NCBI GenBank assembly: GCA_947387575.1
Contig: CANDOC010000005.1
Coordinates: forward strand, 310,001-374,000
DNA: 64,000 bases
Source of the DNA: Spongorhabdus nitratireducens
GTDB lineage: Bacteria; Pseudomonadota; Gammaproteobacteria; Pseudomonadales; Endozoicomonadaceae
Direction: 5' to 3'
The notes under the pieces were generated by a model. That model was given only the letters and a program-made list of their open reading frames with translations, searched no databases and was not told where the DNA came from. Shown here one piece after another: positions 19,349 to 28,782 of this stretch (positions within the stretch are counted from its first letter, which is position 1; every line of letters begins with the position of its first letter). The translations under genes and the position numbers were made by a program.

Positions 19349-19963
19349 TTAACGATTGGAAAAAGCCAGATATCCTGAAGCACAGAGCAGGGCAGAACCT
19401 CCGGCCCGGTTAATCAACCGTGGACGGGACTGCAACACCCCTAGCATCTTGCGGGCAGACAGGGCATAAATCATCACCCAACTGAAATCCAGAATGGCCA
19501 TGGTGGCACACATCACTGCCATCTGGGTAAACAGAGGCTGGGCGGGATCAATAAACTGGGGAAAGAAAGCAGTAAAGAAAACAATAGCCTTGGGGTTACC
19601 GGCAGCAACCATAAACCCGCTGGCAAACATTCTGCCACCGGAAATCTCAGACTGCTGTTCGGAGTTCTGTGGCAACTGTGGTTTTGCCATCATCATTTTC
19701 AACCCCATATACAGCAGAGTGACAACACCAAACAACTTGATCACCTGAAAGGCAAATTCCGAGCTGGCAATAATTGCACCCAGCCCCAATCCAACCAACA
19801 CCATCTGCAGAAAGTTGGCCGAGATATCGCCCAGAGCAGTCAACAGGGTTTTTCGTACACCGTAATTAAGGGAGTGAACCACCGCCAGCAAAATGCTCGG
19901 ACCGGGTGTGATGGTAAGAATTAGTGATGCTAAGACAAAAGCCAGCCATGTATCCAGATTCAT
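19349..19963 (-). CDS. LysE/RhtB family amino-acid exporter
   Basis: Inner-membrane exporter of 204 residues. The family N-terminus is clear (PGPSILLAVVHSLNYGVRKTL), followed by the usual hydrophobic helices and VAAGNPKAIVFFTAFFPQF, the conserved NPK motif. RhtB-type members export homoserine, threonine, lysine or similar compounds; the substrate cannot be read here. It is a single gene with no regulator next to it. Confidence 0.92.
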   Translation of the reverse strand: MNLDTWLAFVLASLILTITPGPSILLAVVHSLNYGVRKTLLTALGDISANFLQMVLVGLGLGAIIASSEFAFQVIKLFGVVTLLYMGLKMMMAKPQLPQNSEQQSEISGGRMFASGFMVAAGNPKAIVFFTAFFPQFIDPAQPLFTQMAVMCATMAILDFSWVMIYALSARKMLGVLQSRPRLINRAGGSALLCASGYLAFSNR

Positions 19964-20266
19964 AATGTACTTCGCGTGTGTCTCTCTGATTTGGGGCCCT
20001 GATATCTATTTCGCGATACAGGGCTCAACAGAGATGAGTTTATATTTATATTTTCAGCAATATTATATCTGGTAATTCAGGGCAGTGCTCTATCTCTGGA
20101 TGTTGCAAGGTTTGGAACTGATTCCGAAATTTCCAATCATCAACACCCTGGAATTGTTGCTCATGAACTGTTTGGCTTTTAAATTGTCTAAATACTAATG
20201 CGGTATGTTTTTTCAACAGTATCCAATGCTTCAGGATTTCAGCGTATTAGGTCTCATTTTTTATCA

Positions 20267-22693
20267 ATGAAAGATGCATTCAATCTGGTTGATATTATAA
20301 CAATTACTTTGCTTTTTAGCATTGGTGTGAATGTTGCGTTTGCTGATAATGTTGAATCCCGATGCGTCGATGTAGATACATTCGGAACTGATGCGGACTA
20401 CGAGCCACCACTCCCCCTTTTATCTCCCTCATCATTTGTTTATCCCCCATTTAGTCCTCATCTGTTTGAGGATGATAATGTCAGTGAAACTACAGAGGTA
20501 GTTGATGACGCTGACTCCCCTGATCAAGTTTTGTTACATAACTATCTGGACGGATTACCCTGTACTTCATATCAGCCTTTAAGGTGTGCTGATTTATATA
20601 GAAATAATCAGCAGCTGGACATGGCAAGACAACATTGCAGGCAGGCTTGCCCTGATAGCTGGCTGGATGAGGGGGTATATATTGCACCGCGTACGGTGGC
20701 ACCGCCAGAATTATCTGTAGAAGGGCTCTGTCAGATTTGTCGGGACCATTTTCATCAGTGGCGCCCGCTTGTACTTTTGATAGGGCTTGAATATGACGAT
20801 ATCAAAGAAATCTGGTTGGGTGAGCAGAACGATGAAGCCTGTTTTCGCACTGCACTTAATCTTGCTCAGGAGAAAGGACTTCTGAATTGTACTAATCTGT
20901 TGCCGGCTATTCAGTTGATAATGGGAGATCTGATTTGCTTTGCAGTGGCAGATTGCTATTTTGACCCTTATTTAATTTCATCACCCTTATTTAAGGGATT
21001 TAGCCATTGTTTAGACTGGCCACTAAAAAATGTACAACAGGGCGCACTCATTGCTCAAAGTATTGCTCTGCATGGGGGGCTGGATTTTTGTAAAAGCAGT
21101 GAAGAGCTCAGGCTACTGGCTTTATGCATGGAGTGTAGAGGCCACTACATTGAGAGATTATTGGCAGAGTCTGAACGGATGCAGCGAATGCCAATACTGC
21201 TTTACTGTTTGCTGGTCTATATGGAAAGGGAGGGTAAAAGACTTGATCAGTTTATTTATGTGGTTGAAAGACTGCAGTTGCAATGCAGAAATGATTTAAG
21301 AGAAATAGATAGAAAGCAAAGTGATATTTTAGATGAATATGATCATTCCCTGCTGCTTAATCATATTCCGGTTGCTTCACTTTTTCCTTCAGCCTGTACT
21401 ACATCAGGGGATCCTGAAACTATCTATTGTCAGGAACTGGAGTGCTGCCATATATCAATTTTGTTGGAACGATTCGGTATTTCGCCAGCTTTATTTTCTC
21501 AGGTAATAGGTTGCTATGATATCTGGCGTGATCTTGAGGTTGACAGTTCCGGTTTAGGTTGGAAAGAAAAAATAAGAAGGCTTATTCAGGGATCCCTGAA
21601 TCGTAATCATAAAATCACAGTGCGTAATATTCTGGATACTTTTTGTCATCCCGAAGTGCAGGATTATACTGCAGCCAATAGCTTGATGGATGCTTTAACA
21701 GGTAGTCCGCGGAAGGGCTCCCTGGGACAGCAGTTAATATCAGGAGAAAGTTTGTTTGAGGAAACCCGACATTATCTTGATAAATTAAAAGTAAGCGGTC
21801 TTGTTTCTGATGATGGTGATTTTGATGTCATGCTCTATGGCGAAAAGTTTGGTTTTCCCAGATACCAGCTGGATAGAATTCAGAGATATTATAATAAGAA
21901 GCAAAGAGTTGTTCGTTTCTGGAAACTTTGCTGTCAGCAGGAAATGGTAAGCAGTAACAGCCTGAAGAAAGTCTTTACTGAACTCCCCGCCGACTTCTGG
22001 CATGGAATTACTGAGTATCACTCTCACTTGGTGTTTCGTTCGAAGTGCCTCTTGAAACAGCAGCCGGATGGTGGTTTACCATTAACTGTAAATCATTGTG
22101 CAGGGCTCAAGCTATCTCATCTATGGCAGTTGCTTTGCTTATGTTTAGGGATACCTGTTGAAGACATCGTTGATATCAGGAAAAATTATCATACGGATAG
22201 AGAATGCCTTTTGGCCGCAATAAACAAAATTGAGTGTGTCTGGAACGGAAGCGTTGAAATGGGGCATTTGTATAAGACTGTCCAGTTTCTGCAGAGCTAT
22301 GATCCATTACTCACATGTTTGCATGGCTCGGCGCTTCGTCCGCCATCTGTTCCATTATCACATATCATTCCTGCAGCCCGTCTCAACAAGGGGAAGCTGC
22401 TGGTACAGCTTGCGCTGAGACTGAGGGAGCATGAAGAGGATTTAATTGCTGCTCTGGGGTTAAATACATACACAACACCTTTTCTGCCAGTAAAGCGTAT
22501 TCCTGAGGCTATCGATGTCATCCTTGTATGGGAAATAATGCATCCTGGCAGTATTGACCGTTTATGGGAAAGGTATTCTGGCTGTTATCAGGTTAATACA
22601 CAAGGAGAGTTCGAGTTGCTCTTAAACGGCGAGATAGACGGAAGCGACTTTGCGGTTGAAGTTGCAGATACTTTAAAAAATCTCGGGTCTTAG
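20267..22693 (+). CDS. exported multi-module helical protein with death-domain-like repeats (orphan 2)
   Basis: I do not recognise the whole protein. ATG 20267 opens a signal peptide (LVDIITITLLFSIGVNVAFA); an ATG at 20198 would add 23 residues. The residue numbers that follow count from 20198. A Pro/Asp-rich linker occupies about 50-110. After it, at least four stretches share a pattern of a six-helix death-domain fold: a hydrophobic helix ending LG or similar, a few residues, an I/L-xx-I helix, a charged gap, a C-L-L/W helix, then a final Leu helix. Examples are about 187-241 (LLIGLEYDDIKEIW), 301-361, 541-596 (KFGFPRYQLDRIQRYY) and 638-700 (LCLGIPVEDIVDIRKNY). Weaker ones are near 416-482 and 730-796. 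It is Cys-rich for an exported protein. The gene is AT-rich. The fold call is pattern-based. Confidence 0.75.
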   Translation: MKDAFNLVDIITITLLFSIGVNVAFADNVESRCVDVDTFGTDADYEPPLPLLSPSSFVYPPFSPHLFEDDNVSETTEVVDDADSPDQVLLHNYLDGLPCTSYQPLRCADLYRNNQQLDMARQHCRQACPDSWLDEGVYIAPRTVAPPELSVEGLCQICRDHFHQWRPLVLLIGLEYDDIKEIWLGEQNDEACFRTALNLAQEKGLLNCTNLLPAIQLIMGDLICFAVADCYFDPYLISSPLFKGFSHCLDWPLKNVQQGALIAQSIALHGGLDFCKSSEELRLLALCMECRGHYIERLLAESERMQRMPILLYCLLVYMEREGKRLDQFIYVVERLQLQCRNDLREIDRKQSDILDEYDHSLLLNHIPVASLFPSACTTSGDPETIYCQELECCHISILLERFGISPALFSQVIGCYDIWRDLEVDSSGLGWKEKIRRLIQGSLNRNHKITVRNILDTFCHPEVQDYTAANSLMDALTGSPRKGSLGQQLISGESLFEETRHYLDKLKVSGLVSDDGDFDVMLYGEKFGFPRYQLDRIQRYYNKKQRVVRFWKLCCQQEMVSSNSLKKVFTELPADFWHGITEYHSHLVFRSKCLLKQQPDGGLPLTVNHCAGLKLSHLWQLLCLCLGIPVEDIVDIRKNYHTDRECLLAAINKIECVWNGSVEMGHLYKTVQFLQSYDPLLTCLHGSALRPPSVPLSHIIPAARLNKGKLLVQLALRLREHEEDLIAALGLNTYTTPFLPVKRIPEAIDVILVWEIMHPGSIDRLWERYSGCYQVNTQGEFELLLNGEIDGSDFAVEVADTLKNLGS

Positions 22694-22730
22694 CTTTAGC
22701 TTAGAGAAGTTAAGGAGAAATTGACTAAAT

Positions 22731-22751
22731 GCCACAGTCACTTGTTATAAC
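22731..22751 (-). other. possible attC (cassette recombination site) remnant
   Basis: On the minus strand the last codons and stop of the Nudix-like gene read GTTATAACAAGTGACTGTGG. The beginning TTATAACAA followed by GACTG-type sequence resembles the 5' side of Vibrio-type attC repeats, where cassette genes often end. The 3' half is not found, so if real it is truncated. Confidence 0.35.
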
Positions 22752-23967
22752 TCGTTTGCAATATTTCTTGAGTTGTAGGTCTACACTCTTTATATGCAAG
22801 CATGGCATACCCTGTCTGCGCATGATTTGAAGCAAGCTTTACTTGTGAAGATGAATTTATTGAAAAATAGTCATTGTATATTTGAGGATACTTAGCATCC
22901 AAAATATTAAAGCTAGCATTGTCAAACAAGTATTTAATGTTTTTAAGATTGACTGGGATTGCAAAAATCGCATCATTTTCATGTATGTCTACACTCGTGT
23001 TTGAATAGTGCTCGAAGAACTCCTCTGATGTCATTTCGAGATTTAGACTAAATAGAAAAAATGGTTGTGCTCTTTTAAGGTCAAAGAAATAGCCTTGGCA
23101 CTCAATTTTTTCAATATTATATAAATCTTTGTCAATATTAATCTCGTCTAATAATGAGCGAGAAGCAGTTGCGAAAGGAGTAATAACTTGATCTTCAAAG
23201 CAATCACTACTTTCATGTTTCAGTTCAGATCTATACATCCCTTCTGCTGCCGATAAATGGATGTAAAGCTCATTCTGTTTTTGTTTTCTCGCCACTAATT
23301 GTCTTCGAGAGCGAACGGAACATATGACATAGTTATCACTCGTGATAACAAGTGTACCTGTACCTACTTTAAATTGGCAAAATGGAAAATCTTCTAAAGA
23401 AGAAATGCTTAGCTTACGCTTATCTAATGATAAAAGTTCTCTTAGCGTGTGTTTTTCCTGAGTATCCTCATTATAAAATCTTTTTTCAAGGCACAGATTT
23501 GGAAACACAAAGTCGAAGTATTTTGTAGGTTCTAAGATTAGCTTGTAGTTATTTTCTCTTTTGCCATTTTTACCTTCTGGCCGACTTACATCAATTCTTC
23601 TCAACGCAAATGAAGCATTATTGTCTAATGTTATCCCTCGCTTTGATGCATCTTCTTGTCTTTCTTTAATTTCATTGCTTTTAAGGTGCTCTATTTGATC
23701 GGGCAACCTGCAATTATATGAAATGATTTCAGAATCAAAACGTTTATAGTTTAATGGTTTTTCTATAAATGAATTTTCAATTCTAATGTCATCCACTGAT
23801 AGAATCTGAAAACACTCATTAAGACTTATCGCATTTTTATCTCTATTTACTTTTTGTATAGGTTCAACAAACCATGCTTTGACATTGTTTTTTACATCTC
23901 TGGGCGCAATGGCGAAAAATGCAATTATTCCAAAGATTGATCCGATAATACCAATTATTTCAATCAT
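22738..23967 (-). CDS. membrane-anchored Nudix-like protein, possible integron cassette gene
   Basis: Protein of 409 residues. Residues 2-20 form one N-terminal membrane helix (IEIIGIIGSIFGIIAFFAIA). The charged middle part is unrecognised. Residues about 195-340 look like a Nudix fold: strands GTLVITSDNYVICSVRS and LYIHLSAAEG, a helix ATASRSLLDEINI that resembles the Nudix-box helix RELxEE, then GYFFDLKRAQPFFLFSL. The Nudix box is degenerate, so hydrolase activity is doubtful and nucleotide or ligand binding is possible. Strongly AT-rich. It diverges from the wrecked integrase and ends in an attC-like sequence, the layout of a first integron cassette. Function is unknown. Confidence 0.8.
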   Translation of the reverse strand: MIEIIGIIGSIFGIIAFFAIAPRDVKNNVKAWFVEPIQKVNRDKNAISLNECFQILSVDDIRIENSFIEKPLNYKRFDSEIISYNCRLPDQIEHLKSNEIKERQEDASKRGITLDNNASFALRRIDVSRPEGKNGKRENNYKLILEPTKYFDFVFPNLCLEKRFYNEDTQEKHTLRELLSLDKRKLSISSLEDFPFCQFKVGTGTLVITSDNYVICSVRSRRQLVARKQKQNELYIHLSAAEGMYRSELKHESSDCFEDQVITPFATASRSLLDEINIDKDLYNIEKIECQGYFFDLKRAQPFFLFSLNLEMTSEEFFEHYSNTSVDIHENDAIFAIPVNLKNIKYLFDNASFNILDAKYPQIYNDYFSINSSSQVKLASNHAQTGYAMLAYKECRPTTQEILQTSYNK

Positions 23968-24017
23968 CTTAATACTTATCTATTCCTATATGTGACGATC
24001 TATGAATAGAACTATAA

Positions 24018-24903
24018 CATTACTGGGCGTGGATAAAAAAATCTGCATTGCCACAAAATGCGTCATCCCAAGGCGATGGGAGGTGAGGAGATCAGTCAGT
24101 TTCTGAGTTTTCTCGCTGTCAAACTTCAGGTGGCCGTTAATACCCTGCAGCAGGCTTCAAGTGCAATTGCTTTTCTGTATAAAAAGGTTTTAGGCAAGGA
24201 TGATCTTGTCATCAATGACTGGCTTAATACAAGACGTCCGAAACGGTTGCCTGTCATGCTGTCTGCACGTGAAGTGGAACTCATTCTTACACATTTAAAC
24301 GGGACACCCTTGCTGATTACAATCCTGATGTATGGTGCTGGCTTGCGTTTAATTGAGGCTTTAAGTCTCAGGGGCAGGATGTTGATTTTCATTGCAGGAA
24401 AATTATGGTTCGAGACAGCAAAGGAGGCAAAGACTGACGTACATTGTTTCCGGATAAATCAATTGAGGGTTTGCGTTCCAGCATAGAGCATTCACGACTT
24501 CTACATATTAAGGCTCTGAATGCTGGTATCTCTAACGTACATATACTTCAGGCCCTTGCCAGAAAATATCCCAATGCTTGAAAAGAGCTGGCCTGGCAAT
24601 TCACTTTTGCAGCAATTACCTGAGTCGTGATCCGCGTAGCGGGAAGTAGGGGCGGCACCATATCCATCCTCGATCGGTTTAGAGAGCTGTTAAAGTGGCG
24701 ATTCAGCGCGCAGGAATTAACAAGCACGCCAGTTGTCATACTTTCCGCCACAGTTTTGCTACTCATTTGCTGGAAAATGGCTACGATATTCGCACAGTGC
24801 AGGAGTTACTGGGGCATGCAAAGTAAATACCACAATGATCTATACCCACGTCTTGAATCGCGGGGGCAGGGCGGTGCAAAGCCCGATGGGCAAGATTACT
24901 TAA
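24018..24903 (+). pseudogene. IntI-type tyrosine recombinase, degraded
   Basis: Fragments in several frames align in order with integron integrases: HYWAWIKK, a frameshift, RHPKAMG, RRPKRLPVMLS, YGAGLRLIEALSL, a frameshift, then ARKYPNA, DPRSGK, RHHI. The last three cover the extra segment found in IntI but not in Xer[32 protein letters not shown] follows at about 24737-24826, in two pieces here named by their motifs ([16 protein letters not shown]), then NTTMIYTHVLNRGG. There are stop codons after YPNA, SGK and RSV, and a one-base deletion after HAK. About 40 N-terminal residues are missing. The catalytic R, HxxR and Y motifs can still be seen, but no full protein can be made. Confidence 0.85.
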
Positions 24904-25051
24904 TGGCTATCTGTTCGGTACGCTACCGCCGGAGATTTATTACCGGATAGTCGGTAAATAGCAGAGTTCCCTTTAGCTTACAGAGTCATATTGTTGAAAT
25001 AGCTATTTTGCCAGTAAACATGCCTGAAATACAGGCGACACTGATTCGATG

Positions 25052-26449
25052 TTACTCCGTTCTTAACCACATACGCGCAGTCCGCCCGGGCAGATAAAAA
25101 TTATGCCAGTGATCATTTACATACTGTTCATCGCCGGAGAGGGTGTCGATATATTTCACATACCAGTCAAGTTCGAACAGGCTGGTATTAACCCAGTAAT
25201 CGGAGCCTTCGATTCCTTTGTTAATACCCACAATACCTTTCTTGCCCAGTTTAAAAATCAGCAGGCATTGCGTCGCGCCAATCAGCTGCATTGTCTCACC
25301 ACGGGTTGCATTGTGAAATGTGACCATGCCCGGCATCCAGCCTTTACTGTGAGCATCCACCCAGCGGCCATTATCACCGCTTTCATCATGATCGGAATAA
25401 ATCAGCGGTGTGCCAATATCCCTGCCCAGCAGATAGGCATATGCCAGTAGCTCATCGACTTTATCCATCAGCAGAAAGCGCAGATGCTGGTTATTGGGAA
25501 AGTCGTGGGTCACGGTGAAGGTGATGGCCCGGTCATGATGTAATGCCTGACCGTCTGCCAGCGGGTTTATCAACCATTCCAGGCTGCCATCGTAGGCCAG
25601 TGCTCTGCGCAGAAGACTGAACAGGGGAAAGTCGTAAGCTGCATGACCGGTATACTCAAGGTAAGGGTTCAAAAAGCATTTGACGTCCTCGGAACCTATG
25701 CCGCCATCGGTAATGATATCTCCGAACACATCCATCCCGGACTTTATCTCGGCCGTGAAAACCTGATTCAGATGATAAATTTCCATATGTTTAGCGGCAT
25801 CTATCCTGAAGCCCTGGACGCCCAGTTGTTTTAGCTGCCGCAGGTATTCTCTTTGTTGCCGAACTACCCAGTCATTGGGTTTCAGTTTGGGTAAGCCCTG
25901 ATCAAGGCCTCCGGCTGATAGCCAATGGTTCTGAACACACCAGACATTGGTGTATTCCCAAAGGCAGTAGCGGCAGGTAAAGTCGGTAACGGAGAATAAA
26001 TTTTCGGTTAAATCGCCGAATAATTTCCAGCAGTCAATATCGTGTTTTCTCTGGTACTGATCCAGTACCAGATGGCCGGGATAATTCAGATCATCCTGGC
26101 CGCGCTTGTTTGCTTCATTAGCCATATGATTCAGGACAATATCGGCATAAACCCTGATGTTGAGTTTCTGTAATGCCTGAATCATTTCAACAAATTCAAT
26201 TTTGTTGCCGGAAGGATTATCAATGACCCGGTAATCCTGGGGTTGATAACGCCCCCACCATTTATCGCAAGTACTTTTTAATGGAGGTACTACCAAAACT
26301 GCGCGATAACCCAGCGCTGCGATTTCCTGAGCCCTTGCGGTAACTTCGGAATACTTCCAGTTAAACGCATGTAAAATAACATCCGCACGCGTGGATAGAG
26401 CGAGCAATAATACGCTCAACTGAACTATCAATAACAGAATTCTTGTCAT
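25052..26449 (-). CDS. exported alpha-amylase, GH13 family
   Basis: Secreted or periplasmic starch/maltodextrin hydrolase of 465 residues. The signal peptide covers residues 1-22 (ILLLIVQLSVLLLALST). The (beta/alpha)8 motifs are visible: DIVLNH (103-108), GFRIDAAKH with the nucleophile Asp217, and VTHDFPNNQ with Asp316. At the acid/base position the sequence is VFGDIITDGG, so Asp244 stands where Glu is expected; see findings. A C-terminal beta domain follows. I chose ATG 26449; the TTG five codons upstream adds nothing. The gene is alone, about 240 bases past the next minus-strand gene. Confidence 0.88.
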   Translation of the reverse strand: MTRILLLIVQLSVLLLALSTRADVILHAFNWKYSEVTARAQEIAALGYRAVLVVPPLKSTCDKWWGRYQPQDYRVIDNPSGNKIEFVEMIQALQKLNIRVYADIVLNHMANEANKRGQDDLNYPGHLVLDQYQRKHDIDCWKLFGDLTENLFSVTDFTCRYCLWEYTNVWCVQNHWLSAGGLDQGLPKLKPNDWVVRQQREYLRQLKQLGVQGFRIDAAKHMEIYHLNQVFTAEIKSGMDVFGDIITDGGIGSEDVKCFLNPYLEYTGHAAYDFPLFSLLRRALAYDGSLEWLINPLADGQALHHDRAITFTVTHDFPNNQHLRFLLMDKVDELLAYAYLLGRDIGTPLIYSDHDESGDNGRWVDAHSKGWMPGMVTFHNATRGETMQLIGATQCLLIFKLGKKGIVGINKGIEGSDYWVNTSLFELDWYVKYIDTLSGDEQYVNDHWHNFYLPGRTARMWLRTE

Positions 26450-26690
26450 TAATGCTTGACACAACCTGTGTAGAAATCTTTTTATGTTCTGTTGATTTTA
26501 AAACTGTGAACCCGGAAAGGTCCGGCTTTGCTGAATAAGTATGGTTTATCAGAGCGAGGGCAACGTAGCAGGATTAACCACCACAAGGTTATGAGGATGA
26601 TTATATTTACTGGGGGGGCGATCCCGGCGCCGACTGATATGCAGGAAGCGGAGACAGTCTCTGCGCCGGGGGCAACACTCAAGCTTTTAT

Positions 26691-28697
26691 TCAGTTGACG
26701 CTCACCCGCGCTTTCTCTGCCATTACCGGAGCGGTGCCATACTTGCCACCGGCAGCGGTTATTTGAGGTACGCGGTCTTCATCGGTATCACCGGAATCGC
26801 TGCCCTTGATCCGGTTTTCTCCACTGTCTCCAAGCCACTCGGCCAGCTGCATGCCGCCGTTTATGACAGTGCGGAACCATGCGACATAACGGTCGGCCAG
26901 ATTCTGCAGTTCCAGCGCCTTGTCATTTTCGCCTTCCTGATTGCGTAACTGCTGAATAGTATCCCGAAGTCCGCCTGAGACGGCTGCAACAGTGTAGGGC
27001 GTATAAAGGGTGGGCTGGCCGGGGGTTGTTGCCCAGGTACCCAGCTTTTCGTCATACATCTGTTTCTCGACAGCCAGATACAGTTTGCGGGCTTCGGCTC
27101 TGTACTTGGGATTTTTGGTCGCCAGAAAAGCTGTAGACAAACCGCGCAATACGGCGAACTGGGTACCGAGAGACTGGGTTTTATCAATCTTGCCTTCGAG
27201 CTCCATACTGTCAAACGCCAGACCGTTCGGACCTATCAGGTTATTCAGAATGAAATCAGCCTGTCTGGTAATTAATTCCAGCGCCTGTTTCCCCTGTGGC
27301 GTTGCCAGATTCACAGCACTGTCACCCGCGGCAGCGTAGCCAACAGGCAGGGCATCTTGGGAACGTTCAAAGATAGACAAGGCGACCAGCACATAAGACG
27401 CATCATAGGTGTCGACATCATTGCCCTGGTTGTTATCGGCAAACCGGGTCACAAAGGTGCCGGCCTTGCTGTTGAAGTGGAGGGCAACAAGGTTTTCGAA
27501 CAGAATATGGGACATATTGCTGGTCACCGAGAACATATCTGTACCAACCACATCATTGGTTGTTTTGTCGTCTGTATTTACAGCCGGGGCCGCTGCAAAG
27601 GGTGCTCCATCAAATACAGCCAGAAAGGCCGGATTTTGTGCGGTATTGCGAGTGCGCTGATCACTGAAAGCAAAGAGTTCACTGACGGGCCATAACATTA
27701 ACCAGGTGTCACGCAGAGTGGAAGCGGGGTCGGTAACGGTCAGTTCTTCAATAGCATTAACGCCGTTGGCTTTGCCTTCTTGAACTTTCACCTTGGCCGG
27801 AAACCATATCTTTTGTTTGGCCGGATCATAATCGGGGCCAAATTTTACTCCCAGCGTTTTGCCATCAAACCCCATCTGATCCTGCATTATCAGCAGTTTA
27901 TCGAGCGAAAGTTCGGTCAGAATCATGCCATTGAAGCCATCGGCTGCAGATACACCAAGACTGTGCTTGCCGTCATGATTCATTTTTGAGGATTTTGCTT
28001 CCACCTCTTCGTCAGTTGCCGTGACATGCATACCGCCCAGAAAATCCTGGGCCCACATCACTTCTTTCAGCAGAATGCCTCCGGTTGTCGCCGGGCTGAA
28101 CGATTTATCGAAAGTTGCCGGATCCCAGGCCAGTGTCTTGTAATCCCGGAAGTAGGCCGGCGTTACGGTTTGAACCTTCTTTTCAACGCCTTTGGCGGTG
28201 ACGATTTCTACCTCATCAGTATTTACGACCGTCATGTCAGGCTTGTTCAGAAACTCGGGGCTACCGGAAACGTACGGCAGTGAGATCGGAAACATATTCA
28301 GGGGGATTTCGCCAGCCGGAAAACCAACAGCCTTCGCCATTTCCAACAGACGCTTACCCAAATCCTCCATCTTGCCACCACGGGCTTTGTTCAAAGGGCC
28401 ATTAACCAGATGGGGACCCATGGTGGACTGATAATTCAGTGCATACATTGCCTCTTCAGAGTATTCATAGCTCCCTATACCGGCCATAAAGTCGAACGCT
28501 GTCGGTTGGTTAGCCCGGTTGGGATCTAGTACATCCAGATCCAGCCCCAGTCCTTCAACAAGAGGTTCTCCGGAAAGCTCGAACTCGGTATATGCCAGAA
28601 ACTGACCGGCTGGATAGTGGGTTTTGTCCAGCACTGTCACCTCGGCTGCATTCAACGTAGCGGAGAAAACTGCAGCAGTCAGAAGTAGATTTTTCAC
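26691..28697 (-). CDS. exported protein of unknown function
   Basis: Protein of 668 residues that I do not recognise. GTG 28697 has AAGGG seven bases upstream and opens a signal peptide (NLLLTAAVFSATLNA), so I take it over an ATG at 28748. The N-terminal two thirds look like mixed alpha/beta sequence rich in Asp, Gly and Pro. From about residue 480 there are Leu/Ala-rich helices (LITRQADFILNNLIG, LRGLSTAFLATKNPKY, YRAEARKLYLAVEKQMY) suggesting an alpha/alpha barrel as in some glycan enzymes. The C-terminus is charged. The next gene upstream is a sodium/solute symporter 85 bases away on the same strand, so a shared substrate is possible. GC content is core-like. Confidence 0.8.
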   Translation of the reverse strand: MKNLLLTAAVFSATLNAAEVTVLDKTHYPAGQFLAYTEFELSGEPLVEGLGLDLDVLDPNRANQPTAFDFMAGIGSYEYSEEAMYALNYQSTMGPHLVNGPLNKARGGKMEDLGKRLLEMAKAVGFPAGEIPLNMFPISLPYVSGSPEFLNKPDMTVVNTDEVEIVTAKGVEKKVQTVTPAYFRDYKTLAWDPATFDKSFSPATTGGILLKEVMWAQDFLGGMHVTATDEEVEAKSSKMNHDGKHSLGVSAADGFNGMILTELSLDKLLIMQDQMGFDGKTLGVKFGPDYDPAKQKIWFPAKVKVQEGKANGVNAIEELTVTDPASTLRDTWLMLWPVSELFAFSDQRTRNTAQNPAFLAVFDGAPFAAAPAVNTDDKTTNDVVGTDMFSVTSNMSHILFENLVALHFNSKAGTFVTRFADNNQGNDVDTYDASYVLVALSIFERSQDALPVGYAAAGDSAVNLATPQGKQALELITRQADFILNNLIGPNGLAFDSMELEGKIDKTQSLGTQFAVLRGLSTAFLATKNPKYRAEARKLYLAVEKQMYDEKLGTWATTPGQPTLYTPYTVAAVSGGLRDTIQQLRNQEGENDKALELQNLADRYVAWFRTVINGGMQLAEWLGDSGENRIKGSDSGDTDEDRVPQITAAGGKYGTAPVMAEKARVSVN

Positions 28698-28782
28698 AAT
28701 GACACCCTTGGGTAAAATCCTTCTAGTTATAGGTAAGAATCCTGTCACTGTTGTAAAAGTATTCTATTCTGCCCCTGATGAA

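Noticed and set aside
26482-26682. 66-residue minus-strand frame between amylase and the exported protein
   Set aside because: No ribosome site and no protein-like pattern.
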